NCBI GenBank assembly: GCA_017165825.1
Contig: CM029366.1
Coordinates: forward strand, 23,472,342 to 23,536,341
DNA from: Hepsetus odoe
Lineage: Eukaryota; Chordata; Actinopteri; Characiformes; Hepsetidae
Reading direction: 5' to 3'
DNA length: 64,000 nt
Below are positions 1 through 15,023 of this stretch, in pieces; the stretch's first letter is position 1, and each line of letters starts with the position of its first letter. Position numbers and translations under genes: made by a program. The notes under the pieces are model-generated. The model made no database searches and was not told where the DNA came from. It saw only the letters and a list, made by a program, of their open reading frames with translations.

Positions 1-1714
1 AAGGATGTTGTTTTGCACAGACAACGAATGCAAATGATTCCATAAATACATAAATAACACATATCCTGTTGAAATGAAAATGTTGAATCATAACCTCAGA
101 GGGGGAGTGATATTTAGAATTATTATAATAAATGAAAGAGAACAGCGCATTAGTACAGCTTGATGAGAGAAAACTCATTTGTAGTTCAAGAAACATGAAA
201 GAAAAGAAATAAATAGAAATGCACATATGGAAAACAGACCTTAGCTTGCAAGTAAAGTCTGTTGTTACTGAGTGTTGGATTGAAATTGAATTTTTCAGTT
301 GGCTAAAAGACATGCTTGGTGCTTCGGCTTTTAGCAGCAATTGATGACGGAAAGTCACACTTTCCCTGTGTTCTTCTCACTAACAGAAAGTGCCCATCTG
401 TGCAAGTCAGCATGTACGTGTACTGTATGTTTTCTGCCCTTGCTCTGACATATAGAGGATGATCTATGTGTTTGTCCTCTCTAGTCGGCTGTTCGGAACC
501 TGGCTGCCAGAAGTCCTGATAAGCAGACATTGGGAAAGAAAAGGATTGATGGAACTTTGTGTGGGTTAAATGTAGGTGGAGATGCAATGAAATTGCTGAA
601 AAACATTGGCTCCTTCTCCAATCTGTCACTAGGATGAGCAATTCCAAGACTCAGCAATGAGCAAAAGGCCAGAACAACATTAAGTGACCAGGGCTCAAAT
701 GCTTTTAATGTAATTAAAGGAGAACCTAGCTGACCTATGCTATCCTTCTGACTCATCACACTACACTTGCTCGATAACTCCATCACAGACACTCACAGAT
801 GGGCACATACACATAGGGAGAGGGTCCAAGTGTACAGAAATGTTTGGTTTCCTTATTTAACATGAATTAGCATTAATTGCTTTGGCAAGCTAGGCCACCC
901 ATTTTTTCATGGTTCTGTTTTTTACTAGAGGTTAGAAGCTAATCTTAATTCTTGTAATTCTGAACTTCCACAATCTCACTGTAACCATATAACTCAGCAC
1001 AGGCAAATGGAAATAAATAAAGCACAGCACTATTAAGCCAACAGAAGGAAAGCAAAGCAATAAAAACAGATCCAACAAGCAGAGGACCCGTTAAAGCTGT
1101 AACCACTTTGGTGACAGAGGAGCTGAGTGGGTGCGCCAAAGAAAAATGTAGGATACTATATCTAAAGGTGCTTTAGCTGTTTGGTGTTATTATGTTATTA
1201 TCCACACATGAAGAATGGTTACCATACCATAAAAATACAAAAGCAGAGCAAGGACCTCCGTATGCATGGAAACAGGTTTATGCAGCAATTAAAAAGTATT
1301 TGTGTTACCAACCCTTTAATTCTTTGAAACACATTGCAATTTAAAAAAACTGAATGTGTTTCAAAAATCATGGGCAAGATGAGAGAGTATAGTGTAGCAA
1401 AACCATGAATAACACTAGCAGAGTAGAGTGTGAGACCATATGGTAAAGAGCGAGCTGGGCAAGCATCAGCTATATAATCTGGGTGTTCTCCAAAAAAGTA
1501 GAGTCCTACATCATTCTTATGTGGTTTTAAGAAAACTCTGGTGTTGAATCTCTACATTGTCTTGAAACCCTTCAACTCTAAAAAAGCTACAACCGTTTAT
1601 AAAACTGTACACATGAATGCACACAATAAATTATTTTAACGAGATCTAAGCTTGTATTTGAATATGCTTTAATGCAGCAAAGCTAATAGTAGAATATCTA
1701 TATCGGTCATAAAA

Positions 1715-1798
1715 TTATATTTTTGCACCAACAAGCTGAAATAAAAGCAAGATATAAAGAAGAAAGGAGTGGCTCAAGACTTTTGCACAGTGCTGTAT
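1715..1798. mobile_element. Remnant end of a mariner/Tc1-like element
   Basis: ACTTTTGCACAGTGCTGTAT at 1779-1798 closely matches the terminal inverted repeat of the element at 34216-34968. No partner end is seen nearby. Confidence 0.5.
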
Positions 1799-2849
1799 GT
1801 TTGTGTGTGTGTTTTCCATAGAAAGAGATCCAAGAGTGGTTCTCTTATGGAGTCACTCCAAAACACCATTTTGTGCACCAGTATTTTTAAGAGTGCAGAC
1901 AGATCCAAAAATAAATCTAGGTTGTGAGACTTAAAAAAAAAAACTTTCAGACAGAAAAACATTTTGGTTTATGATTCTCTCTAAAACTCCACCAACACTC
2001 CTACCTCCATCCTTTTTTCTCTGTCAAGAGTGAACTGAATAGTTTTTTCTTGCTTAAATGTACCTCTCAGGAGCTCGTAGTGCAGCGCAGACAAAGGCTC
2101 AATTTCTCTCTCCAGGAACTCTTAGAACAAAACGTATCTGCAGCATTGATTGCATTTTGCTTTTGCTCATTTCCAAGTGAGACTGCAACACTCTGAAAGG
2201 ACAAATTCTGTATGTGTATGTCCATTTCTGTGTGAGGGAGAGCGAGGACAGTAGCAAAGAGATGAACACACAGATGGTGCTGTAATGCCTCACAGGCACA
2301 CTCTACATGGTACTTTTCCACCTTCCTCCCACACCAGAATCTATCTCATGCGCATGCAAACACACATGCGCATGCACACACACGTACGTGTGCACACTCT
2401 TTTTTTTCCTGTCACACAAAGCAGATTTTATATTCCTGTAGACACCAGCGTGCCACAACCAATTAATCACTGAGGGCATTCAGACACATACCGGATGATT
2501 CTGATTCCCATTATTCTGATTTTCCAACCCATATTTCTGCCTGGCAGAGCCTTTCAGTGTACCAAAACACAAAAGTTACAAACCAAATTATTTACAAATG
2601 TAAATATATTCAAAATATTCTGTTAATTTATGTTACATTCCAATAGTGGTGATCTAACGCTGCTCAGCACCAGTTTTACACTGGATTTATCATCAGCCAA
2701 TCAGCACTCAGTTGTCCAGTTGTTTAGAGTTCTGCTGCTTAAAACTTAAAACACTTGAGCTGTCTAATCTCGTCCACTCGTTTGCTCGTTTATTAATCAC
2801 TTTTTAAACTGTTCTACACAGAACACAACCTGGGCTATCAGCGACAGAC

Positions 2850-3400
2850 AATAGGTGTGTCCTAATTTAGGGGCTGCATCTTCCAAAGGATGCAGTTTAT
2901 GTAGGTGTGGCCTTCAGTGGATGTCAAGGATGGACTGGAACAAGAAGCAAACTGTGAATGAGATGGTCTGGCAGATTCACTTTTGCTGCTTAGTAACCTA
3001 GGCAACTTCAACTAGTGCCACATACATTAACAACAAACTAGCTACTAAATCCTAGCAAACTGAAAAATGAAGACAGATTGATGTAAAATTGTATAGATTT
3101 TTTTTCCACCATTTTAACTTCAGTCATCACCAGCATACAGTGAATCTCAGTACTGGATGGGCTGTGAAGGATACACCTGTTTAATTCTCTGCATTCTGGG
3201 AAAAGGAGGCTGTATTTCTAGGCAGTGTAAAAAGGAACCTGCGAAATGGGACGTCATGGCCCTTTGAAGCAAAAAGTCTTCAGATGCGGCCCTTGAACCC
3301 CTGAACCTAGACGCTACCTTTATGGTGCCTCATGGGTAGCAATATAGTACACTATGTAGGGTAGCTCAATCACACTACAAAAGAGCACTAAATAGAACAC
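2850..3400. mobile_element. Possible degraded nonautonomous DNA element
   Basis: The segment opens with a GGGGCTGCATC..GGATGCAG stem-like motif and later has a diverged inverted counterpart near 3285-3310 (GATGCGGCCCTTGAACCCCT). It resembles common fish repeats, but no clear ends or target duplication were found. Confidence 0.35.
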
Positions 3401-3545
3401 TATACTGTTACCAGAGTATGAATTCAGATACAGTGCTGTTTAGTTTAGAAAATGGAAATATATGGGTAAGAATTTTTATTTTCAAAAATGTAAAAAAAAT
3501 GTGTAAGAGTGAGCAAATGGTTGATCAGTTTTAGTGCAGTTTTTT

Positions 3546-3686
3546 CAGTTCATTTGTGGAGGCCCTCTAACATATTTACTGTAGGAAGAGCAGGAGGCTC
3601 CTGGTGATGCCTCACAACATCAGACTGACAGCTCACTGCTAGCTGACTGCACCTTCCATTAAAATGTCTCTTAAGAATACTTTTTA
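3546..3686 (+). repeat. Interspersed repeat, copy A (partner inverted at 28377-28514)
   Basis: Runs from CAGTTCATTTGTGGAGGCCC to TCTCTTAAGAATACTTTT. Apart from a short difference near GGCTCCTGGTGATG, it is nearly the reverse complement of 28377-28514. Confidence 0.85.
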
Positions 3687-4850
3687 TAACCAAAGGTCTT
3701 TCACATAAATTGTACACTCACCTCCTATAGAGAAGCTCTAATTTCAAACAGCGTTTATTGGCTTCCTCTACTGACTCTGACACTTCTTCTAATATGACCA
3801 AATGAAATAATGTCAAACACCATAGCTGTTTATCTAGAAAAAGTATGATGCTCTAAAGCTAATTTGTGAAAAACAGGTTCCAACTAACTTGCACTAGTTG
3901 TTTAATATGAAAATACCCAAGCTGAATGCTTTATTTGAAATGAAAGACATAAAAAAGAAAAAGATATATTATTTTAACATCTAACAGATGTATAAATAAC
4001 AATGTTTTTTACAGTAATATAAAAGGAACATTATATTGCTTATCAGCAGTTAATATGATCACCAATAAGCACTAACTGCTCTCTTTTTCCCAATGAGACA
4101 GTGCTGGTGTCATCCCATCAGACAGCGTTAGGAACGTTTAATCCGGATTTAACTGGGTGATTTTCCTGCCTCACTATATGGTCAGGCAGCAGCGCTTGCT
4201 GATGAATGTTTTAAAGACCATAATAATATGATGTTTAATATGCTAAGTTTGTGGCCAGTTACGTAGACATGAAACCATGAGCATGAGGAAGAATAACAAG
4301 AAAGGCTCTGGTTTTTCTTTAATGCCGCCTTCAAAATCGGAATTATGGTAAATGCGAGTTGCTGATGTTGCACGTGAGCGTCCCTTCAAGTCGTGATTTC
4401 CACTGGGAAATAATTTTGACACTCTGTGCCAGTGCTCAGTCTGTGCTGGCTGCCTGTTCCATTCTGCACTTGTACACACTTGCGTACTCCAAACGTGTTC
4501 CTGCCCAGTTTCCGCCTTGCATGTGTCAGCTTTGTATGAGAGAGTCATACTGTGAACTGCTGGCAGCATGATTTTGAACATGATCTGTATATATTACAAT
4601 ATTTTTACTACTACATCTCACACATATTTAAGCCTTGTGTATTATTGCACCCTGCAAACTGGTCACTAATCAGTGTTTGCTTTGCACATAAAATGGTCCA
4701 CTTTTTCATTGATATGTAGAGAAAATAAAGAATTTTAAAATGAGTGAACTTTAATCTGAAAGAGATCTGCAAAGTAACTACACAAACAGGAGTAAAATTT
4801 TGGTAAGAAATAAACTCATCATGTACCTCACTGACATACATTGCTGTAAT

Positions 4851-4854
<4 letters not shown>

Positions 4855-4924
<70 letters not shown>
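4855..4924. repeat. TG then AG microsatellite
   Basis: A pure TG run to 4886 changes directly into an AG run to 4924. Confidence 0.97.
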
Positions 4925-4928
<4 letters not shown>

Positions 4929-5281
4929 ATAGAGAAAGAGAGGGAGCACTAAAAATCACTGTTGTTTTTGAACTCGTTGCTGCTGCTCCTGCTCCAAGCT
5001 GCTTGTCATCTCGTGAATGACTCTTCTTTCACTTTGTGGCTGTGTGTTTCCTCTGATAATCTGCAAGGATGACACATTTACGCCATCTTCAGTGTTTTCC
5101 TTGTGGACTTTGTAGTGTTTAAGCTCTTTTCCAGGTCCCTACACACCTGAGCCAGGTAAACAACTGCTGTGGAACTGTGATTAGCTTGCTCAGGTGTATT
5201 TGGAGCTGGAGCAGAAATTGACAGACCGTCTCCAGGTCCTTGAAGACTTGGCTAAGATGCTCTGATTCCTTTTTTTGCACA

Positions 5282-5439
5282 CCTGCACAGAAGGATATCA
5301 GAAAAGGAAGGCTGTACATCTGTGTGTTTTTTGTTTTAATGAAATACAGGAAGTGTTTAACCTGCACAGAACGATGTCAGTAAAGAAAAGCTGAACATCA
5401 GTGTGTTTTGTTTTAATTAAAGAGAGGAAGTGTTTTAAG
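5282..5439. repeat. Two-copy tandem duplication, 79-bp period
   Basis: CCTGCACAGAAGGATATCAG at 5282 is repeated as CCTGCACAGAACGATGTCAG at 5361; the similarity continues through the GTGTGTTTT..AGGAAGTGTTT part of both copies. Confidence 0.85.
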
Positions 5440-5924
5440 TTGATGAGAGAAAATATTTTAAAGGAAAAAAATCTGAAGTGCATGGGAAGTTTCATAAGAT
5501 GGTTTTAGAAGAAAAAAAGTATGAACCGCTGTGAAGAATGTGTACTGATTAAGTGCAGGTAGATTGAAGAGCATTTCCTGATTTATTACTCCACTTTTCT
5601 TCTCATTACCCTTGGGTGCTCTAGAAGCCTTAAAATCGTTAGTATTGGAGACTTATGGGACTTCTCAGATTTGAAACATTTATAACCGATCAATAAGAAG
5701 TAATCTACAGTCTAGGGAGCAGTGTAAAAGGAAAGCTAAAATAGCATGCAGCACAAATCAATGTGCAAAGAATGAGAAGTTTTTATGGGTTTTGTCATTT
5801 TGTCTACAGTCAATCTACAGAATCTACAGTCTCCTACTCAATTCTCTCTCTCACCATGTGTTCTTGCGTTATCATTGATTAGCCACTGTGGTGGCTCTGT
5901 TCCATTTTTTCTTTCCTTCTGCAG

Positions 5925-6038
5925 ATCACCAAGCAGCAGCTCCAGACCACCAAGGATCGCTTTGAGTCTTTCCTCAAAGGAGACACGCAGATTGTGGCAG
6001 ACGAGGCCTTCATCAATGCAGTTCAGAGCTACTATGAG
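5925..6038 (+). CDS. cadps: cadps exon 1 of window (38 codons)
   Basis: Phase 0 at both ends, bounded by gcag and gtacaa. It encodes [17 protein letters not shown] through NAVQSYYE, the CAPS N-terminal segment just before the VFLKSDR exon. There is no initiator here; the reading frame continues from upstream exons that are not in the window. Confidence 0.95.
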
Positions 6039-6491
6039 GTACAACTGTTACCACAATTTCAGTGCCTGAAAGAAATCAAACAATCTGAAAAGACACACCA
6101 TTCAGTGTCCATAAAAGTTCTAACTCAGGGTCAGGGTGAATTTGTTAATGTTTTACTGTACTGCTCTGGATTGACGGCGCATATGCCATCTTTGTTCATT
6201 TAATAAATGTTTTAGTAAGAACATTTGTATTATCTATACAACAGACCCACTCTAAAGCCCTCTCATGGAAACTCTGATGGGCTATCAGAAATATATATGA
6301 CATTAAAATAAACAATACACCAGCTTTTATAACCTGTTAGAAATTGATTTAATTTCGTTATCTCGTTGAAAATATCACATTATAGAAAACATTTTGGTGA
6401 TGACATGTATTTGTATAAGTAAATTAGCATTGAGACGAGAGTTCTAACAGCCCTCAAGGGAGATTTAAAAGGCACCTTTTAGCTTTTATCA

Positions 6492-6529
<38 letters not shown>

Positions 6530-9500
6530 TCACACACACACACACACACATAGAAACACATACTCTGAAAACCCATTCACTGGCACAATGGAACACACAC
6601 GGAGGAAATTTCCATGCTAATGGCCTTACTGATAAAGTATTGTTGTGGTAAGGTCACTATGTCATTCTCTTCTGTTGCTATGGTTTGGGCATCAGTGGCT
6701 GCTAATTAGCCAAGACAGAATAATAGTCTTGTACTGGAATCGTGCTCCAGCCTTTGATTAAAAATAAAGATGCTGTGTCATTTTTCAAAAATTGTACTTC
6801 AGCGATGTTTACGGTCCATGCCATCATTTGATATGAGACATTTTCAAAGAAAAGAAGAAGGCAAAAGAAGAACAAATATGTTCCTTTTGGCTCATGTCAC
6901 ACCACTACTCATTGATCTCCACTGGCTACTCATGGCTGTCTGAATTAAATTCAAGTCACTAACGCTTGCTTACAAAGTGATTTCTGGATCTGCTCCCAGC
7001 TTCTTAAACTCTGTCATTCAGGCTTATACTTAACTACGTTCTCCTTCACTACATTCCTCGAAGTAGCATTGTCTGGCATTGCCATCCCAACACACTATGC
7101 AATCTCTGTACAGACTGTTCTGATGAAGTGGCCTAGTGGTAAGGTACTTACACCCATGATCGGATTCCTGGACCATTAGGTTACACTGAGGTACCCTTGA
7201 GCAAGGTACTGTCCCCAGCACTGCTCTCTGGGTGCAGTCATTTCAGCCCACTGCCCCTTGTGTGTGTGTTTACTACAGTATGTTTGGATGGTTTAAATGC
7301 ACAGGATAAATTCACTGCTTGCTGTTCTTAGTGTATGAGTACCTACACAGGAATTTCAATATTCTCTCTACCATAACGGTGGATTAAGGTACCAAATACT
7401 GTCAGAACAGGTAGGTCTTGGTCTTCATAATCAAACCCAATTTCTTAACCCGATTTCAAGCTGAAGTTTGCTCTGAAACTTGGGCCCCCCTGGAAAACAG
7501 TTCATTTTTAAAGTGGTTTGTCACTGTATGTGCTAGTAGACTCAAGGGAAATCGACGCCTGGACTGGAACCAGACAACAATTTAGAGCCCCATCCTGCTT
7601 CCTGAACAGAGCAGTGGAGAGGGGCTTTTAAAAGCAAGGAAAAACAACTGCTAAACAGCTCTAGCAGACCTTCCAAATGTAGAGAAACAATATAAATCAC
7701 ATTTTATTCGCACCTCTATAAAACTTCATTTGAAACCTAGGTGAAGCGGGGGTTGGGGGAGTCAGGGTATGAGTTTGGATCTTAGTCAGACGCTTTACAC
7801 TATATTCACCTGCCATTGCAGCAGGGCCTGAGAAGAAATCACACTTTTTTATCAGCCTGGTTTCAGTAGGGAAGGATGGTTTGAATTATTCAAAGAGAGA
7901 AAGAGGCACAGAGATGGAAAATTTGTGGCCTTATGAATGCTACATTTCTGCCCACACTGACCCTGTCGTTTCAAAGCTGTGAAATTTAAAAGTTTCCATT
8001 TCTTCGTGTGCCTGTAATGACCTTGCTATATTACTGCAATATATCACTATAGATGGAGGTGTATCCATCATATTGTAGAATATTAAAGCATAGCGCTAAG
8101 ACATCATTACCCCATGCAGATGGAAACTGGTTTCTTTTTTGATTGAAACCATTGTGAATATTTACTCCAGTTTATTTTCTAGAACCAGAGCACTTTTGGA
8201 AACCAAGTAGGTCTACCTGCTTGAACTCAGGTTGAAGGATCATTATTAAAGGAAAAAAATTAGTTTAAGTATGTGCTGTTGTTTTCCTTTTTTAGCACAA
8301 ATTTATGTCATTATTAACTGCTTAACATATGTATATCTTTTCATGCAAAGCTACTTTTAAAAAAGGGATGAAAATTGAGATCTGTGGTAGTTTTCTGGAT
8401 GCCTCTTCACTTAAAACCTGATTTTGAAAGTGAAAGTGAAAGTGACAACCCTTGTCATTGCGAGGTCATGGCACAGCACACATGAACCACAACGAAATTG
8501 GACCTCTGCATTTAACCCATGCACACTCAAACCCGTGCAGCAGTGGGCAGCTATTGAAAGCGCCCGGGGAGCAGTGATGGGGACGGTACCTTGCTCAAGG
8601 GTACCTCAGGGCAACCTATTGGGAAGGGGTTTGAACCCCTGATCCTCCGATCATGCGGCTAACGCCCTAACCGCTAGGCAGTAAAGTACTAAATTATGAA
8701 GGTAATATATTAAATATACAATTTCTTATATTAAGGTATGGATAAAAATAGATGCCTACAACCAAAATTGATTGTTTTTTTTACTAGAATAGTAATTCTC
8801 AGAATTACATGCTAATGTGAATGGTGTTCAGGTGCTGTATCTGTAAGCAGTAATTAGCAAAGTTAAAAGTAAGCCACTGGTTATTACTGTTTGATCAATT
8901 TTAGCTTTGTGAATGAAATTCCATACCAAACACTTTAAAGACTATTTTGTGACTCATAGGTGTTTCTGAAGAGTGATCGTGTGGCTAAGATGGTCCAGAC
9001 TGGCGGTTTTTCAGCTGTTGACTGTCGCGAGGTGTTCAAGCGTCACATCGAGAAGCGTGTTCGCAGCCTACCTGAGATTGATGGCTTGAGCAAGGAGACA
9101 GTGCTGAGCTCCTGGATGGCCAAGTTTGACACCATCTACCGTGGTGATGAAGACCCACGCAAGGCCCAGCAGCGCATGACAGCCAGTGCCGCTTCTGAGC
9201 TCATCCTTAGCAAAGACCAGCTCTATGAGATGTTCCAGCAGATCCTTGGCATCAAAAAATTTGAGCACCAGCTTCTGTACCAGGCTTGCCAGGTGAGGGT
9301 ACTCTTACAACCACATTGCAGGAGCAAGAGAATGATAGGCGGCGTGATAAATGGAGAACCATTACTCTCTTACTCTCTTACTCACTCACTCACTCACTGA
9401 TTCACTCACTCACTCAGTTAATCACTCACTCACACTTAATCACTCACGTACTCACTCACTCACTCATCTCACTCACTCACTGATTCACTCACTCACACTT

Positions 9501-12500
9501 AATCACTCATCTCACTCATTCATTCACTCACTCACTCACTCACTCACACTTAATCACTCACTCACTCACTCACTCATCTCACTCACTCACTCACTCACTC
9601 ACTCACTCACTCACTCACTCACTCACTCATGTTTATCAAAATCAAGATTCTCCACACAGGAAACTATTAACTCCTTCAGTAGGTTTGCATTATTGAATGA
9701 GCGGAAATGGATAAGAGACCAGATATCTGTATTTTACTGCACTGCAGGATCTCACTGCAGTGTGATAGCAACTGTTTGGTGATAGCCTATGGGAGATATT
9801 CACACAATCAGGAGTGCTATGTAGGCTTTGTGCTTCCCATCAGTAACTCTCTGTCCTTGCAAAAGTCTCCGTTTGCTTGATGAATGTGAGTCTTTTCTTC
9901 CTGTTGTTTTGCAGATTATGCCTCATTCTGACTGGAATTACAAATACATTTAGACCCATCTGTCTCTAAATTAAATAATCTCTGCGTTCTCATGAAGGGA
10001 ACACCTCATGAAGGATATGCAGTTTTTCGGTGTCAGAGTTCATAACTCATTATTTCTGCTCAGAGCAAGTTTTACAGCATTTGAAGTGAGCTCTGTGAAT
10101 AATAAGCACACTGGGGCTAATGTGTTCATTCAAGGCCACGATTAGAAGCCTTGCCACGAGGAGATTAAGCAAGAAGCAGAAAGAAATTTACATCTCTTCA
10201 TCAGTTTAATGCATTGGAGAGCCCTCTTCTTCAGCACATGTTCTCATACATATGCCCTTGAACTGCTGTACTAAAGTAATGTGATTATAGCAGAGAATGC
10301 GATACTGCTAAAAGAACATGTTCATAGATGTAAACTTATAAATGTAAACTGCATTTTCCAGAGGCTGCATAAATTTGCTGTCAGTCTTAAATCAGAAACC
10401 TTACACAAAATCTATACTCACTTGCAGCTTTCAATTCTTTCTACCACTTTCTATGTTTAATTGCGCTCTTTTTTCCTCTAGTGATCTGTCGCCTGAAATC
10501 TCAGTCTCTCTCTCTCCCTCTCTCTCTCTCTATCTCCCTCTCTATCTCTCTCTACCTCTCTCTTTCTCTCTCTCTCTCTTTCCTTTTTCTCCTTTTTCTT
10601 GTTTTTTGAATATGACTAACCCACTTTTCCTTTGCTGCTGGCTCAGACATCAGGGTCAGGAATTTGCATATAGTCTCCTCACAAACTTTTCACAGAAATC
10701 CAGAACAGAATCATACAACACAGGTTGTAGAACATCATGATCTGTCTAATTAGTACCTCTGACTGCTTTATAGACCAATTATGTTATCCATAGCAGTCAG
10801 CTGCCATCTATATATAAAAACAACAATAACAACAACAAAAAAACAAATATAGTATTTGCAATGCAAACATGAGTTACAAAAGCTGGTAGTCTAATAGCCT
10901 TGGTCTGACTATGGCATCCTCATGCCAGACCAGAAGTGAAAAAGAGAAGGCAATGGAGGAGAGAGCATCATTTAAAGACAGTATCCATCATTAAATCTTC
11001 CCTTTCCTGGTAATGTCAGTGCAGTGAAAACATGATAGTGCAGCCAAGAAAATATAACTACAGTTCAGTCCAAGAAGATAATGATTTGCCATTTTTGAAT
11101 GGTCTGTACTGCCTCAGGTTTAAGCACTGTTGATATGAACCAAAAAGGGTTCTAGCTACAATATTGGGACAATATTGAAATTGTTTATATGATCGAACAC
11201 CAAGACTGAGAACCTTAAAGACACTAAGAAACAACAAACTTCTGGTCTTTCAAACTTCTGCTGCAGTATCTGATTCTTTTACGTCTTAAGGCGGCCTGAA
11301 TTATGACAGGAATGTCTTGCAGTAATTTGTCATGAAAGGATAATGACATCACATGTGGAATTCAAATGTACTGCATATAGAAATAGACATAGGTGTGTCC
11401 TTCTTTTTTTTGAGTCATACAAAGACCTTAAATGAGAACTCAGTGAGTGTGGGACACTCTACATCTTACAGTTTGTTCAAAGATATCAGGTGGAATCTGT
11501 TGCCGTTGCCCAAGGGTGCCCACACCATGGATATATTCATCTTTAGATCCAGGAAGCGTGAAACAATCCAGAGACCTATTTTTGTCTCTTATCAAGCGAA
11601 GCAGGCAGACATTAGATATGAGTCAGAGGCTTAGCTGTCACCGTTGGCTATAACAGCAAAACATTTTTTTATCATAAAGCGGTAGCTGTCTGACTATTTG
11701 GACAATTAGTAGCCATGTTTAGAAAAGTCTGCTCCAATATCCTTTCTTTTTTGATGGCCTTCCAGGCTACAAACACACGCCATTTTAAATGGTAAATCAG
11801 GTTCTGTAAAGTCTTTATATGCAATATATCCCTCACATATTGCAGCAATCAAAGTGATGATTGTAACCAAGATGTTAAAGAAGTCTTATATTAATCAGAA
11901 AGGCTGCATTTAGTATCTCCTTTACTGAATCTACAGGCGTTTCCCAGTCTGTGTCCAGCTTCCCACTGTTAAACCAAACTCAGATATTTAGCCTGTGCAC
12001 CTTTGTTAAATCAATAACTTGCTTCTGACTTGCTTTGAGCACACGTTCTGCTCACATCAGGAACAAAATCAAACAGACTCATCAGATAGTCTTCTCCACA
12101 TCAAAACAAGCTTGTTTAGCTTTGGTAAATGGAAAACTGTTTGTATGCTCCTTTTCCTCCCAGTCCATGGGAAGGATGCTGCTGTATGGATCTCAAGGCC
12201 ATGCATGGGAGGCCTTTTTCTGCCTGCCAATAGATGCCTCATACACCACCTGGAGTGTATTTAATGAAAGCACAATCACATATAATTGGCAGAAATTGTC
12301 TGGCACCACACACACAGTTAGAGCAACTGCGCTGTTGCCTGCACATCTACTTCGTCACAATTTGAGAAAAGGGTCCATCATCTTACTTTTACAGCTCCTC
12401 TTCTAGCTGGATTTTCTGCTTGATGCTGCTGAGGAGAGATTGTGGAACCAAGTTTTGCAAACACAGTCTCAGTGTCGACTCTGCATATTTCAGTACAGGA

Positions 12501-14150
12501 TATTCCAAAATACACACTCACTAAGCCACTGAATCTAAAAGACATTATAATGATCACCCACCTGCACAGTTAATGAGCCAGCCGGAACCCTTATCTGGAA
12601 ATTGGCCGTTTGAGTATTCACATCGGCAAACAACTCTTGTTGTCTCTAGCAAAGCTGAGGCTCTTGTGTGGAAATTCATAATGAGCCATAACACCCGAAT
12701 ACTGACCATGCAGAACGTTTTGTTTGTTTGTTTATTTATTTATTTATTTTTGCTTGATGTTTGTTAGCAAACTCCTGTTTGCAGATACCATGGCAACTGA
12801 GAGCAGAGTCAATCCAGTCAACCTTCTCCCCTCTGCATTTTGTGCTGATGCTTTAGTGAATATATTTCCACCAAATCAGATACTCTGTGCTTAATACACA
12901 CACATGAGCCTCTTTATTAGAAGCCCTGCCTTGTAAGTCTGCCTTGCAGTTGGACATTTAGTGACAATAACATTTTATTTTCATGCATAGTTTGTGTTAA
13001 CCATGTTCTAGCCCTTTATCAACACAATGTTTCTGGCCAGTGTTAGTTAACATGGATGAAAATCTCAGCAATTTAGGCATAGTTATTCGCCATATAGGCA
13101 CAGTTATTTGCCATATACATTTTTAAAAACAAAAAGATTAAATTTGATCCCTTCTGTAAATGTGACCCAAAATAGATAAAACAAAAATAGTACCAGATAG
13201 TTCCAGTGTTTTGAAATGGCCAAGTTAAAGTCCTTACCTTAATGTAATGGAAATGAACAGTTCATCTGAGGAAACCCACTAATATCCCAGAGTTGAAGCT
13301 GTTCTGTACAGTGAAAAGGGCTAAAATTCCTCCTTTTTTTGAAAACCTGATGCTGTTTTAAACCACATTAATGCAGAAATACAGAGAACAGGATAAAAGG
13401 ATTACAAACTTTCAAGCACCACTCCACAGAGGCAGGAAACAAAGTGTAAATTTAACAGCTGTTAAACAAAAAAAAGGGGATGAGAGCATTATGTTGTTAT
13501 GAAAATAAATTATTGGCAGCTATAAAGCCACTGATATTCTAGTGCAATCTCCAGTACAAACATATGGAGATTAACAACTCTTTCCAAATTAATTAAAAAC
13601 AAAAAAGACCACCTTCTGGATATTTTAATATGGATGTATTGGTCATTTGTCTTTATAAGAAGAAATAAAATAAATAAGAACTGTCATTCTTGTCATTGTG
13701 AAACACAGCACAGTGTAAAATACAGCGAAATTAGACCTCTTAATTTTTCCCATATACATATTGAAAGTGCCTGGGGAGCGGTGATGGGGACGGTACTTTG
13801 CTCAAGGGTATCTCAGGACAATGTATTGGTCTGGGATTGAAACCCATGACCTTCTGATCCTGGGGTCAAATCCTTAACCACTAAGCCACCACTGCCCAAG
13901 TATTAGACTGACTAGATTCTTGTTGAGCTTTATGATCAAAACACATGAACCCAAGGGTCAAATGTGGTCTTACTATTTGTTTCTTATATAACGTGCTATA
14001 GTACTGTGCATAATATACTTCGGTTCTATAATGCACTGACTCAGACACTGCTGAGCTTTATGCCTTGGTGAAGTGCGTAAATTGCTCCATTCACACCCAT
14101 CTCCCTGCAGTCATGAATATTTCCCCTCACGAGTTCACTTCGTAACACAC

Positions 14151-14193
<43 letters not shown>

Positions 14194-14965
14194 GCCCTGA
14201 TTGAATTAGTTAACAACCAGGAACAGAACAGGAGAGAAATGAGACTGTCACTCTCTAACTGTATGTGAAGAGGTATTATAATTGTGTGTGTACCAAGCAT
14301 CTAGTTTCTCCCTCTCAGTTCTCTCTCTGACAGCTCGGTAGATCTTGCAGGTCGCCAGCCGTGTTATTAAAAACAAGCTCAACCCCTTCAGGAGTATTTT
14401 GACTGCTGAGGTGCAGCAGCCTAATTAGGAATGAGCATACACATTATTAATACTGAGTATTAATAACTGGAGCAACTAGTTTGGAACTTGACATCAGAGC
14501 ATGCGAGCGATGTTGCCCTGAGAGATGCCTTGATTCCCTAGTGTTGGAGACTAGGTGATGGACAGTGGAAATGACATGCATTTATGTTTATGGGAGAGAG
14601 CGATGCTAGGAAGCTGCAGCAAAATGAATGCAGTGCACACTTTCTGTGAGAGGGAAAGAAAGAGGGTGCTTTTGTGCAGCTGGTGGCTAGAGCTGATTAC
14701 GTGCTCCACTAACCAGCGGCTCAGGGAGAACCAGCAGGGTTACAGCACGCACACGCTGACACACTCACATGCACACATCTTATGCACAGTTAAAATCACA
14801 CAACCTCATGGTGGGTGCTTTATTCAGCCTGGCTGTGTTCTTTACAGCGGACAAGGCCTGGGAGGCCGCCAGTGATTTATCCTAGGTGAAAGTCTACTGT
14901 AGATACTGCACTTCAATATTAAAACTAAAACTGTCACTGACATAACGCTTCTCACGCTCTCTCTT

Positions 14966-15023
<58 letters not shown>

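Larger units (their letters stand above)
1..5924 (+). other. cadps: Upstream intron of cadps (5' end outside window)
   Basis: No coding exon is recognisable here. The stretch ends in a good acceptor: a pyrimidine-rich run and gcag at 5921-5924. Contents: a mariner-like end near 1715-1798, a possible degraded DNA element at 2850-3400, a 141-bp repeat that recurs inverted at 28377-28514, a TG/AG microsatellite at 4855-4924 and a two-copy tandem duplication at 5282-5439. Short open frames on both strands lack recognisable similarity. Confidence 0.8.
6039..8959 (+). other. cadps: Intron 1
   Basis: Contains a CA microsatellite (6490-6550), a LINE reverse-transcriptase fragment (about 6890-7020), a diverged + strand SINE (7118-7330) and an antisense SINE (8425-8684). 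The rest is plain AT-rich sequence without recognisable content. Confidence 0.85.

Noticed and set aside
9351..9782. His/Ser/Leu-Thr-rich open frames after exon 2
   Set aside because: Produced by the CACT array and by read-through past the exon 2 donor.
12019..12406. Overlapping open frames of 81 and 123 codons in intron 2
   Set aside because: Two competing frames over the same DNA and no similarity to known proteins; looks random.
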